This document shows positions 7,861 through 16,711 of a stretch of DNA of 53,264 bases, one piece after another. Under the pieces are notes generated by a model. It worked only from the letters and a program-made list of their open reading frames with translations, had not been told where the DNA came from and did not search any database. Source of the stretch: Phenylobacterium sp. (GTDB lineage Bacteria > Pseudomonadota > Alphaproteobacteria > Caulobacterales > Caulobacteraceae); the NCBI RefSeq assembly GCF_004297125.1, contig NZ_SCVD01000011.1, positions 65,286 through 118,549 of the forward strand, read 5' to 3'. The position numbers and the translations under genes are program-made. Position 1 is the first letter of the stretch. Each line of letters opens with the position of its first letter.

Positions 7861-8752
7861 GCGCCGCGGTCGGCTCCTCTTCGGGAATGACATCCACCTC
7901 GACCTTCAGTGTCTGGTCGCCGGACGCCAGGATCACCCCGTCGATCGGCGCCACGTCGGCGTAGTCGCGGCCGATAGCTAGCACCAGGTGGTCGTTGCCG
8001 GCCAGGATGGCGTTGGTGGGGTCGAAGCCGACCCAGCCGGCCGCGTCGCCGCACCAGACCGCGACCCAGGCGTGGGTGGCGTCGGCGCCCTCCAGCCGGG
8101 GCTGGCCGGGCGGCGGGATCGTGCGCAGGTAGCCCGAGACGTACTTCACCGGCAGGCCCAGGCCGCGCAGGCCGCAGATCATGATCTGGGCGAAGTCCTG
8201 GCAGACGCCGTGCCGCGCCGCGAAGGCCTGGGCGACGGGCGTGGAGACCTCGGTCGCGCCGGGGTCGTACTTGAACTCTTGGTTGATGCGGTCGTTGAGC
8301 TCGGACGCCGCGGCGATGATCGGGCGGCCCGGGGGGAAGCTCTGGCGCGTGTACTCGGTGATCTCCGGCACGATCGGCGTGCGCACGGTTGGGAAAAGGT
8401 AGGAGGCGGGGCCGTCGGGGCTGAGGTCGGCGGTGTTGAGCGCGCGGGTTCTGACCACCTCCCAGGGCTGGCTCGCGTCCGGGTCGCCGGCCGGCGGCAC
8501 ATGGACGTCGATGCGGGAGTTGGCTTCGATGACCAGGGCCTTGTGGGGCTTGTCGACGGTCACCGTCAGGATCTCGGCCCCGAACGGGCCGATGCGGACC
8601 AGGCGCGCCGACGGCTCGGGCGTCACGGTGATGGCGCTCTCCAGCACCGTCTGGGTCGCCGACGAGCGCGGCGTCAGGCGCAACACGCATCGCGCAAAGC
8701 TGACCTCCCGCTCGTAAGCGTAGGTCGTGCGGTGACGCAGCCGGTACTTCAA
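7853..8752 (-). CDS. Transglutaminase-like cysteine peptidase family protein
   Basis: 299 residues: an N-terminal bacterial transglutaminase-associated beta domain (MKYRLRHRTTYAYEREVSFA) and the catalytic core with C184 (GVCQDFA), H227 (DATHAW) and D244 (FDPTN). No signal peptide is seen, so it is cytoplasmic. It begins with TTG overlapping the stop of the ATP-grasp/alpha-E gene. This pairing is a known conserved neighbourhood predicted to make and cut peptide-like amide linkages. The substrate is unknown. Confidence 0.88.
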   Translation of the reverse strand: MKYRLRHRTTYAYEREVSFARCVLRLTPRSSATQTVLESAITVTPEPSARLVRIGPFGAEILTVTVDKPHKALVIEANSRIDVHVPPAGDPDASQPWEVVRTRALNTADLSPDGPASYLFPTVRTPIVPEITEYTRQSFPPGRPIIAAASELNDRINQEFKYDPGATEVSTPVAQAFAARHGVCQDFAQIMICGLRGLGLPVKYVSGYLRTIPPPGQPRLEGADATHAWVAVWCGDAAGWVGFDPTNAILAGNDHLVLAIGRDYADVAPIDGVILASGDQTLKVEVDVIPEEEPTAAHA

Positions 8753-11265
8753 GCGAGGCCCACCAGCTTCACCGTCGGTACGGCGTTGGCGCCCTGCAGG
8801 AAGAAGCGGTCGGCGACGGCGTTGGACAGCCGCATCAGGGCGGCCTCATAGGTCTTGACCTTGTCGGCGTGGAGGGTGGCGGCGTCCTCGGTCTCGAGTT
8901 CGGCGGCCAGCGGCAGCAGGATCTTCGACGGTTCCTCCAGGATCCCGTCCTCCTGCAGGGTCGGCAGCACCGCCAGGTGGTCCTTCAGCGCCGCCACCTG
9001 GAAGGCGACGGAGCGAGTGTTGAACGGGTCCAGCATGACCAGGTCACGGACGGCGTTCAGCGCCAGGCCGACGAGGTAGCGGGCGCGGTAGGTGATCTGG
9101 CTGTCGTTGAGGTCCAGCAGCAGGTCGAGGTCGTCGATGGTCGCGGCGTCGTGTGCCAAGGTGCGGGCGAGCTGGCAGGTGTTGGCGCCGCGCTCGATGC
9201 GGCGACCCATGTCCAGGAAGCGCCAGCCGGCGACGCGGTTCATGTTCTCCTGGGTCAGTCCCGACAGGCCGGCCAAGTGGCGCAGGGCCTTCTCCACCTG
9301 CTCCAGCGCCTGGGCCTCGGAGTGGATCTCGTTGGCGCCGCCGGCGAGGTCGCCCTCCAGGTCGACCAACAGGCCCCAGAAGTCCGCCGACAGCCGTTCG
9401 CGCATGCCGGAGGCCGTGCGCTTGGCCGAACGGACGAGGTAGGTCACCGAGCCCCAGGCGCTGGCGTCGTGCAGGGCGTCGCGGGCGGAATCCAGCGCGC
9501 GGGCCGGCCGTGTCTCACCGTCCAGCGCGCCCCAGTCGACCAGCACCCTGCGCAGGGACTCGAAGGTCTGGCCGCGGCCGTGCAGCGAACTCTCGGAATC
9601 CATCAGGCTGGAGCAGAGGGCGCGGACCAGCCGCAGGGTCGCCTCGGTGCGCTCGATGTAGCGGCCCAGCCAGAACAGGTTGTCGGCGGCGCGGCTGGGC
9701 AGGTGGCCCAGGATGCGGCGGACTTTCACCTCGTCGCCGCTGGCGATCAGGCTGAGGCGCTCCACCGGCTTGTCGTCGACCACCCAGACGTCGGCCGTGC
9801 GCGCGCCCTCGCCCATGGAGATGACCCGGGCGTCGGGCCGGTCCGAGGTGCGGCAGAAGCCGCCGGGCAGGATGCGGACGCCCTCTGGCGTCACCGCCGC
9901 GAAGACCCGGAGCGCGAAGGGCGCCGGCTGGAGCTGGCCGTCGCGCAAGACGGGCATGGTGGAGAGCTGGGCCACCTCCTGGCCCACGAAGTCGCCGGGG
10001 CGCTCGGCCAGGCGCTGGCGCAGGACAGCCATTTCCTGCGGCGACAGGTCGGCGGCCAGCCGGGGCTCGGCGAAGTGGCCGCTGCCGGGAAAGGCCGGGG
10101 CGACGGCGAGTTCGTCCAGTCGGGCTTCGACCAGGGCCTGCTCGGCGGCCTGGCCGCACCACCAGGTGGCGATGTTGGGCAGCTTCAGCTCCTCGCCCAG
10201 CAGCCGCCGGCAGAGGCCGGGCATGAAGCTCAGCAGGGCGCGGCTCTCCAGCACGCCGGAGCCCGGCATGTTGAGGACGGTGACCCCGCCGGCGCGGATC
10301 GCCTCCAGCATGCCGGGCGTCCCCAGCCGCGAGGCGGCGTTCAGCTCCAGCGGATCCAGGAAGTCGGCGTCCACCCGGCGCAGGATCACGTCGGCCCGCT
10401 TCAGGCCGGCGATGGTGCGGACCCAGACCTTGCCGTCGCGGGCCACCAGGTCGTCGCCCTCGACCAGCAGGAAGCCCAGGTAGCGGGCCAGGTGGGCCTG
10501 TTCGAAATAGGTCTGGCTGAACGGGCCGGGGGTCAGCAGGCAGATGCGCGGCTCGCTACGGTCGGCGGTGGCGGCCATGCCGCGGCGCAGGGCGTCGAAG
10601 AAGGGGGCCAGGCGGTGGACGTTGAGCCTGTTGTAGAGGTTGGGATAGGCCCTGGAGACCACCAGCCGGTTCTCCAGCGCGTAGCCGGCGCCCGACGGCG
10701 CCTGGGCCCGGTCGTCCAGCACCCACCAGCGGCCGTCGGGGCCGCGCCCCAGGTCGGCGGCGTAGATCTGCAGGTAGCGGCCGGCGGGCGGGGCCACTCC
10801 GCGCATGGCCCGCAGGAAGTCCGGGCTGCCGGTGATGGCCGCGGCTGGCAGCACGCCCTCGTTGACGAGGCGGCCTTCGCCGTAGATGTCGCGGAGGATG
10901 GCCTCCATCAGTTCGGCGCGCTGGGTGACCCCGGCGGCGATCTGGTCCCACTCGGCCTGGGGGATGATCAGCGGCAGCGGGTCCAGCGGCCAGCTGCGCT
11001 CGGTCTCCTCGCCATAGATGCGGTACGAGGCGCCTGAATCGCGGATGTGGCGGGCGGCCATGCCGAAGCGGCCGTCGGAATCGGCGTCCGGATAACTGGC
11101 GAACTCACGCAGGAAGCCCAGCCAATGCCCGCGCGGCTTTCCTGCCGCGTCGAAAAGCTCGTCCGGCACGCCGGGCAGGGGGCGGTAGCCCGCCAGCCAT
11201 TGCGACAGACGCTCGGGGGACGCCCCCGCTGGCGGTCGCGGCGCCATGGTGGTGTCAGACGCCAC
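8749..11265 (-). CDS. Circularly permuted ATP-grasp fused to alpha-E domain
   Basis: 838 residues. Roughly the first 510 form a circularly permuted type 2 ATP-grasp ligase (ASYRIYGEETERSWPLDPLP, WVLDDRAQAPSGAGYALENR, ILRRVDADFLDPLELN). The remainder, from LPSRAADNLFWLGRYIERTE on, is the all-helical alpha-E domain. In many bacteria these are two adjacent genes; here they are fused. With the transglutaminase gene that overlaps it by 4 nt, it belongs to a predicted peptide-synthesis or protein-tagging system described from comparative genomics. The GTG at 11265 has AGGGA upstream; ATG at 11247 is an alternative start. Confidence 0.87.
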   Translation of the reverse strand: MASDTTMAPRPPAGASPERLSQWLAGYRPLPGVPDELFDAAGKPRGHWLGFLREFASYPDADSDGRFGMAARHIRDSGASYRIYGEETERSWPLDPLPLIIPQAEWDQIAAGVTQRAELMEAILRDIYGEGRLVNEGVLPAAAITGSPDFLRAMRGVAPPAGRYLQIYAADLGRGPDGRWWVLDDRAQAPSGAGYALENRLVVSRAYPNLYNRLNVHRLAPFFDALRRGMAATADRSEPRICLLTPGPFSQTYFEQAHLARYLGFLLVEGDDLVARDGKVWVRTIAGLKRADVILRRVDADFLDPLELNAASRLGTPGMLEAIRAGGVTVLNMPGSGVLESRALLSFMPGLCRRLLGEELKLPNIATWWCGQAAEQALVEARLDELAVAPAFPGSGHFAEPRLAADLSPQEMAVLRQRLAERPGDFVGQEVAQLSTMPVLRDGQLQPAPFALRVFAAVTPEGVRILPGGFCRTSDRPDARVISMGEGARTADVWVVDDKPVERLSLIASGDEVKVRRILGHLPSRAADNLFWLGRYIERTEATLRLVRALCSSLMDSESSLHGRGQTFESLRRVLVDWGALDGETRPARALDSARDALHDASAWGSVTYLVRSAKRTASGMRERLSADFWGLLVDLEGDLAGGANEIHSEAQALEQVEKALRHLAGLSGLTQENMNRVAGWRFLDMGRRIERGANTCQLARTLAHDAATIDDLDLLLDLNDSQITYRARYLVGLALNAVRDLVMLDPFNTRSVAFQVAALKDHLAVLPTLQEDGILEEPSKILLPLAAELETEDAATLHADKVKTYEAALMRLSNAVADRFFLQGANAVPTVKLVGLA

Positions 11266-11407
11266 CGGCTGTTCCCTGTTCCGGAGTTCTCATCGCCGCT
11301 CCCTTTTCGAACCGTAGCATAGGTCGGCGCCCGGTCACCCGGCCTCGCGGCTATGGTCCGGTTCCGATCCGTCTAGTATGGCGGGCCTGAGCTGATCTGG
11401 GGGATCC

Positions 11408-12196
11408 ATGCTGCGCCTGTTCCTGTCGGTCGACATGGTCGGTTCGACCGAATTCAAGGCCCGGTTCACCGGCCAGGGCTCGGAGGGCTGGCTGGGCATC
11501 TTCCAGACCTTCTTCACCAGCTTCCCGCTGATGGCGGCCGGCCAGGTCGGGCTGGAATTTCTCGACGACGACCGGACCCCGGCGATCGACGTCTGGAAGG
11601 TGATGGGCGACGAGGTGGTGTTCGTGACCACCCCGTCCAGCGCCGAGGAGCTGACCTCGATCCTCATCGCGCTGCTCAGGACCATGCAGCTCTACGAAGA
11701 GCGGCATTTCCAGCAGCTGCCCCTGCGCCTGAAGGGCACGGCTTGGCTGGCGGGGTTCGACGGCCAGAATATCGAGATCGAGATCCCCGAGCTCAGCAGC
11801 GGCGCGGGCGCGCACCTGGACTTCATCGGCCCCGACATCGACCTGGGCTTCCGGATCAGCAAGTTCGCCCGGCCGGGCAGCCTCGTGATCTCTCTGGACG
11901 TGCTGGAGACCGTGCTGGGCGCACGCAACGCCGCCCGCGCCGCGCTCTACCTGATGGGCAAGGAGCCGCTGAAGGGCGTGATGTTCGGGCGGCCCTATCC
12001 GATCGTCTGGATGCTGGAGGCCGGGCAGTCGTTCGCCTTCCTGCCGTGGGAGGTCGAGCAGGACGCGCTGATGGCGATGGCCGCGACCCAGAAGCCGGCG
12101 TCGGAGGCCGAGCTGGGCCGGACGATCGAGGACATGCGCCACTACCTGCGCAAGATGCACGGCCGCGAGCGCAGGCCGGTGAAGCTGGGCGGCTAA
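11408..12196 (+). CDS. Class III nucleotidyl cyclase-like protein
   Basis: 262 residues. The fold signature of class III cyclases is visible: LFLSVDMVGST with the first metal Asp (D9), WKVMGDEVVF with the second (D68), and GPDIDLGFRISKFARPGSLV matching the VNxAAR region. The Asn that normally stabilizes the transition state is Asp (D145), while the Arg (R149) is kept. It is a stand-alone soluble domain without a visible sensor. Activity and base specificity are uncertain. It lies beside a cluster containing a degenerate cNMP-binding protein, but on a separate transcription unit. Confidence 0.65.
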   Translation: MLRLFLSVDMVGSTEFKARFTGQGSEGWLGIFQTFFTSFPLMAAGQVGLEFLDDDRTPAIDVWKVMGDEVVFVTTPSSAEELTSILIALLRTMQLYEERHFQQLPLRLKGTAWLAGFDGQNIEIEIPELSSGAGAHLDFIGPDIDLGFRISKFARPGSLVISLDVLETVLGARNAARAALYLMGKEPLKGVMFGRPYPIVWMLEAGQSFAFLPWEVEQDALMAMAATQKPASEAELGRTIEDMRHYLRKMHGRERRPVKLGG

Positions 12197-12197
12197 T

Positions 12198-12325
12198 TGG
12201 CGCGTCAGCGCCGAAAGGATTCAACCGCGGAAAATGCAGAAAGACGCAGAAGGCGCATCAGCCACGGCCTCTTCCGCGCCCTTCTGCGTTTTCCGCGGTT
12301 CAAATATACAGCGCCCGCGGCGCGC
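12198..12325. repeat. Palindromic intergenic repeat, copy A
   Basis: 128 bp between convergent genes. The left end TGGCGCGTCAGCGCCGAAAG and right end ACAGCGCCCGCGGCGCGC (12308-12325) match those of the element at 46610-46743 almost base for base. Inside is a long stem: AACCGCGGAAAA (12223-12234) pairs with TTTTCCGCGGTT (12289-12300), and ACGCAGAAGG (12244-12253) pairs with CCTTCTGCGT (12280-12289). The right end reaches the stop codon of the phosphatase gene. It could act as a bidirectional terminator. Confidence 0.8.
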
Positions 12326-13962
12326 TAGGCCGCCGGTCCCTCGTAGCGGACCACCAGGATCGCGATGTCGTCGGATTGCGGCGTCGCCCCGACGAACACG
12401 CGGACGTCGCAGGCCAAGCCCTCGGCCAGCCGGCGCGCCGAGTTGTCGGCCCGGGCGGTGGCGAGCGCGGTCTCGATGCGGTCGGTGGTGAAGAGGTCGT
12501 CCTCGGCGTTGGCGGCCTCGGAGACGCCGTCGGTGAACAGGATCAGGGCGTCGCCGGGCGCCATCTGGAAGGTGGCGCTGCCGTAGGGCACGTCGCCGAT
12601 CACGCCCAGCGCCATGCCCTTCAGCTTCGGCAGGCGCGCCACCGACCCGTCGGCGCGGCGCACGAAGGGCGCCTCGTGGCCGCCGTCCGAGTACTCCACC
12701 GCCCCGGTGCGCAGGTCGAGGATGCCGCTGAAGGCGGTGACGAACATCTCCTGGGCGTTGTCGCGGGCCAGCTCGGTGTTCACGCGGGCCATGATCTCGC
12801 CGGTCGACCCAGCGGTGAGCGCGGTGGCTTTAAACAGCGTCGTGGTCATGGCCATGAACAGGGCGGCCGGCACGCCCTTGCCCGAGACGTCGCCCACCAC
12901 GAAGAACAGGCGGTTCTCGTCGATCAGGGCGTAGTCGTAGAGGTCGCCGCCCACGTGCTTGGCGGACTCCAGCAGGGCGAAGACGTCGACGTCGTGGCGC
13001 TGGGGGAAGGGCGGGAAGGTGCGGGGCAGCATCCCCACCTGGATGTCGCGCGCGGCGGAGAGCTCGCCCTCGACGCGCTCGCGGGCGGCGGTGGCCTGCT
13101 GCATCTCGAGCAGGTAGCGCTGGAGCCGGGCGATCATGGCGGTCATGGCCTCGGCGAGGCTACCGACCTCGTCGGGCCGGCGGCGGCTGATGGCGTTCAT
13201 GGCGGCCAGCTCGCGCTCGTCGGGCTGGAAGTTGCGCTGACCGATGTTGCGGGTGAATTCCGTGAGCCGGATCAGCGGCCCGACGATCCGGTCCACGAGC
13301 AGCCAGCCCAGCAGCATGGACAGCCCGAACATCGCCGCGCCCACGCCGATCGACATCCGCAGCGCCTGGATCAGCCGCTGCTGCACCATGGCCAGGTCGA
13401 CGTCGGCGCCGATCACATAGGTCCGGGCGTCGACGCCCTGAACCGGCACGTAGATCGAGCGAAAGCGCCCGAAGGCGTCGCTGTACTCGTCGAACCGCGG
13501 CTGGCCGTCGTTGAAGGATTGGTGCAGCAGCTTGGGCGCGGTGTCGTAGAGCGCGAAGAACTTCGTCTGGGCGCGCTTCTCGATCTCGCGCGGCGTGGCG
13601 CTGGTGGAGACCGTGCGGATCTCGTCGCCGAACTTCATGTAGGTGTAGACGTAGACGAGGTCGGAGCGCGCGGCGAAGCGCGAGAGGCGGTACTGCAGGC
13701 GGTCGTATTCGGCCGTCGGGATCGACTCAGGGCCGATGATGCGGGCGTGGTATTCGTCCGGGACAATCTCGTTCACGGCCAGGGCGGCGGTGCGCAGGCG
13801 GCCGTCGATGCCCGCCATGATCTCGGTGCGGTCGATATTGTACAGCACCGCCGAGTAGGCCGCGGCCGACACCAAACTGAGCGTGAACAGCAGCAGCAGG
13901 AGCTGGGTCTTGAGCCCGAATCTCCGACGCGGCGCGGCGATCTCGGATGCGGGCTCATTCAT
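12325..13962 (-). CDS. Membrane Cache-HAMP-PP2C (SpoIIE/RsbU type) phosphatase
   Basis: 545 residues: a membrane segment (residues 17-42), a periplasmic Cache-like domain (about 45-200), a second membrane segment (about 205-230), HAMP (to about 290), a short coiled coil, and a PP2C domain with GGDLYDY, GDVSGKGVPAALFM, DGGHEAPF and FTDGVSEA carrying the metal-binding Asp residues. It should dephosphorylate a STAS-domain antagonist, and one is encoded at 19402-19734. Transcribed away from the rest of the signalling cluster, from a divergent promoter region shared with the transporter-HEAT gene. Confidence 0.86.
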   Translation of the reverse strand: MNEPASEIAAPRRRFGLKTQLLLLLFTLSLVSAAAYSAVLYNIDRTEIMAGIDGRLRTAALAVNEIVPDEYHARIIGPESIPTAEYDRLQYRLSRFAARSDLVYVYTYMKFGDEIRTVSTSATPREIEKRAQTKFFALYDTAPKLLHQSFNDGQPRFDEYSDAFGRFRSIYVPVQGVDARTYVIGADVDLAMVQQRLIQALRMSIGVGAAMFGLSMLLGWLLVDRIVGPLIRLTEFTRNIGQRNFQPDERELAAMNAISRRRPDEVGSLAEAMTAMIARLQRYLLEMQQATAARERVEGELSAARDIQVGMLPRTFPPFPQRHDVDVFALLESAKHVGGDLYDYALIDENRLFFVVGDVSGKGVPAALFMAMTTTLFKATALTAGSTGEIMARVNTELARDNAQEMFVTAFSGILDLRTGAVEYSDGGHEAPFVRRADGSVARLPKLKGMALGVIGDVPYGSATFQMAPGDALILFTDGVSEAANAEDDLFTTDRIETALATARADNSARRLAEGLACDVRVFVGATPQSDDIAILVVRYEGPAA

Positions 13963-14074
13963 CGCGGGGCGCGGACCTGTCGGCGGGCGTTCGGGGAAGT
14001 CGAAGCTAGTCTATAGAAAATTAGGCGATGGACGTTAACGCGGTGCGAGCGGCGCCGCCGCGCGAGGGGAATGC

Positions 14075-16711
14075 GTGCAGGGGCTGTTGAACCGTGTGTT
14101 CCGGGTCGAGCGCGGCGAGTGGCCGAAGCTCCTGCAGTTCGGGCTGTTCGGCCTCCTGCTGCAGACCGGAATGGGCATCGGCTTCGCGGCCGGCGACGCG
14201 GCGTTCCTGACCCACGTGGGGCCTGACAAGCTGCCGGTGATCTTCCTGCTGACGCCGGCGGTGATGCTCATCTACACGGCGATCTTCTCGTTTCTGCTGG
14301 TCCGCTTCTCGATCGACCACGTCGTGGACGTGACGCTGGCGGCGCTGATCGGCGGCGGGGCGATCCTGTGGGGGCTGATCCAGGTGGGCCTGCCGGAACC
14401 GTACGAGACCGGGCTCTACTACGTCCTGAAGTTGTACCTGGCGATGTGGTACATCGCGCTCTACTCGCTGTTCTGGAACTTCACCGACGCCTATTTCGAC
14501 ATCCAGGACGCCAAGCGGCTGTTCCCGCTGTTCTCGGCCTTCTGCGCGCTGGGCTCCGCCATCGGGGCGCTGATCGTAAGCCTGCTGGCCAGCGTCCTGC
14601 CGATGCATGCCTTCCTGCTGGTCTGGGCGGCCGTGGCGTTCGCGACAGCCCCGGTGGCGCTGCTGTTGCGCCGCCGCTGGCAACGGATCGCCGACAGCGA
14701 CACCGACCTGGACGGCGACAGCAAGAGCGTGCTGAGCCAGTTGGGCCAGGTGGGCCGGGCCTTCAGGACCTCGCCCTATGCGGTGACCCTGGTGCTGACG
14801 CTGTTCGTCACCCTCCTGATGACCAACCTGGCGGAGTACCAGTACTCGACCGTGCTGCAGGCGGGCCGCAACGAGGCCCAACTGGCCACCCTGTTCGGCC
14901 GGCTCTACGCGGGCGCCAGCATCTTCAACCTGATCGTCTGCCTGTTCGTGTTCAACCGGTTGGTGACGCGGATCGGGGTGCGCAACGTCGCCCTGGTGCT
15001 ACCGCTGACCTATTTCGCGGTGTTCGGCTATTTCTTCCTGGCGGGCGGGACGATGGCGGCGCTGGCGGCCTTCTTCGCCTATCACGGCGTGCTCACGTCG
15101 ATCGAGTACAACAACCAGAACCTGCTGTTCAACGCGACGCCGTCGCAGGTGAAGCGGCCGTTCCGCACCGTGGTCGAAGGGCTGTGCGAGCCGCTGGCCA
15201 GCCTGCTTGCGGGCGGCTTCCTCCTGCTGGCGGCCAAGAATTCCGACATGCGCGAGCTGTCAGGGATCGGCGTGCTGCTTGGAGCCACGCTGATCGCCGT
15301 GGTGGCGGCGCTGCGCCACTACTATCCGGCAGCCATGGAGGCCAACATGCGGCGCGGCTGGCTGAACTTCGGCGACTCGGACCTGCATGCGCCGCAGTTC
15401 GACGAGGCCGCCGCGGACCTGCTGCGCGAGAAGGCGGCCGAGGCCGACTCCGGCGCCGCGCAGGCGGCCCGCTCGCTGCTGCACCGTCGCGGCGCCCGGC
15501 CGGCCCGCGACGCCCTGGCCGCCCAGGCCTCTGACGCCACCGAGGCCTTCGCCGCCAAGCTGTCCGATCCCTCGCCGTCGGTGCGCAAATATGCGTTGCA
15601 GGCGCTGGCCAGCGTGGTCGGCCCCGGCGACATCGCCCTGGTGGCGCCGCTGGTCCAGAACCTGCCCCTCACGGACCGAGCCAGCCGCGCGACGATCCTG
15701 GAGCTGCTGGGCGCCATCGGCGACGTGGAGGCGATCCCCCAGATCCTGGGCGCCGCCGCGCGCCTCAGCCCGCGCGAGCTGCGCGCCACCGAGACAATGC
15801 TGGCCGGGCTAGGCGACGCGGCGATCCCGCGCCTGATGCAGGTGCTGTCCAACTACCAGGCGTCCTACCGCGCCCGGGCCGTGGCCGCGCGCGCGCTCAG
15901 CACGCTCTCCCATGCCCAGTTCGTCTCGCAACTGGAACGGCTGGTCACCGAGGAGCTGGACGAGACGGGCCGCCGGCTGGGCGTGGCCGAGCGGTTCGCG
16001 GCCGAGGGTCGGCGTTCGCCGGCGCTCAGGCTGCTGGCTGACGCCTATCGGCAGCGGATCGGCGAGTCGGTGGACTTCACTCTGGAACTGCTGGCCCTGG
16101 GCGGGCGGCTGCCCGACTTCGACCTGCTCATCGTCTCGCTGCACTCGGCCAATCCGAAGGTGCGCGGCAATGCGGTGGAGGCCATCGCCAGCGGTGTGGG
16201 CCACGCCACGTGGGAGCGGCTGGACCCCCTGGTCAACCGCAGGGCCGCCGGTGAGGCGGCGGCCGGCGACTTGGTCGATCTGCTGAAGGCCGCCGTCGAG
16301 AGCGGTCACGGGTTCGAGGCCGCCGCCGCGGCGCAGGCGCTGCGCGACCTGCTTCCGCCCGCCGAACTGGCCGCCGCCCTGCGCCGCGGCCTGACGTCCG
16401 ACATGGCGCCCATCTTCCGCGATAGCTTCACCAACCTGTTGGGACTGGACGCGGAGCCCCGGCCGACCGCCGTCGATCTTGTCGAGGCCATCCGCGGCGT
16501 GTCCGACCTGGCGAACGCCTCCATCGACGCCCAGGTGGCGCTGGCCGAGCGGGCGACGCCCACGCCCGCCGCCCGCGGGCCCGTCGAGCTGAAGCTTGAG
16601 GGCCGGTCCTTCTGGATCACGCGCGCCGACGTCGACGAGGTGGCCGCCCGCTACGCCGACCTCGCGCTGACCATGCTCAAGGCCAGGGACGACCGGTCCT
16701 ATGCCGCCTGA
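14075..16711 (+). CDS. Nucleotide-transporter-like (NTT/MFS) membrane protein fused to HEAT repeats
   Basis: 878 residues. The first 430 or so contain about 12 hydrophobic segments with features of the ATP/ADP translocase (TLC/Npt) superfamily, such as EWPKLLQFGLFGLLLQTGMG and ALYSLFWNFTDAYFDIQDAK; the middle part EYNNQNLLFNATPSQVKRPF fits too. Residues about 480-830 are helical HEAT-type repeats (LSDPSPSVRKYALQALASVV, ANPKVRGNAVEAIASGVGHA). The start is GTG with GAGGGG upstream. It overlaps the next gene by 11 bp, heading a four-gene operon of signalling proteins, so a sensory role for the transporter part is likely. Plain MFS membership is the alternative. Confidence 0.66.
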   Translation: MQGLLNRVFRVERGEWPKLLQFGLFGLLLQTGMGIGFAAGDAAFLTHVGPDKLPVIFLLTPAVMLIYTAIFSFLLVRFSIDHVVDVTLAALIGGGAILWGLIQVGLPEPYETGLYYVLKLYLAMWYIALYSLFWNFTDAYFDIQDAKRLFPLFSAFCALGSAIGALIVSLLASVLPMHAFLLVWAAVAFATAPVALLLRRRWQRIADSDTDLDGDSKSVLSQLGQVGRAFRTSPYAVTLVLTLFVTLLMTNLAEYQYSTVLQAGRNEAQLATLFGRLYAGASIFNLIVCLFVFNRLVTRIGVRNVALVLPLTYFAVFGYFFLAGGTMAALAAFFAYHGVLTSIEYNNQNLLFNATPSQVKRPFRTVVEGLCEPLASLLAGGFLLLAAKNSDMRELSGIGVLLGATLIAVVAALRHYYPAAMEANMRRGWLNFGDSDLHAPQFDEAAADLLREKAAEADSGAAQAARSLLHRRGARPARDALAAQASDATEAFAAKLSDPSPSVRKYALQALASVVGPGDIALVAPLVQNLPLTDRASRATILELLGAIGDVEAIPQILGAAARLSPRELRATETMLAGLGDAAIPRLMQVLSNYQASYRARAVAARALSTLSHAQFVSQLERLVTEELDETGRRLGVAERFAAEGRRSPALRLLADAYRQRIGESVDFTLELLALGGRLPDFDLLIVSLHSANPKVRGNAVEAIASGVGHATWERLDPLVNRRAAGEAAAGDLVDLLKAAVESGHGFEAAAAAQALRDLLPPAELAAALRRGLTSDMAPIFRDSFTNLLGLDAEPRPTAVDLVEAIRGVSDLANASIDAQVALAERATPTPAARGPVELKLEGRSFWITRADVDEVAARYADLALTMLKARDDRSYAA

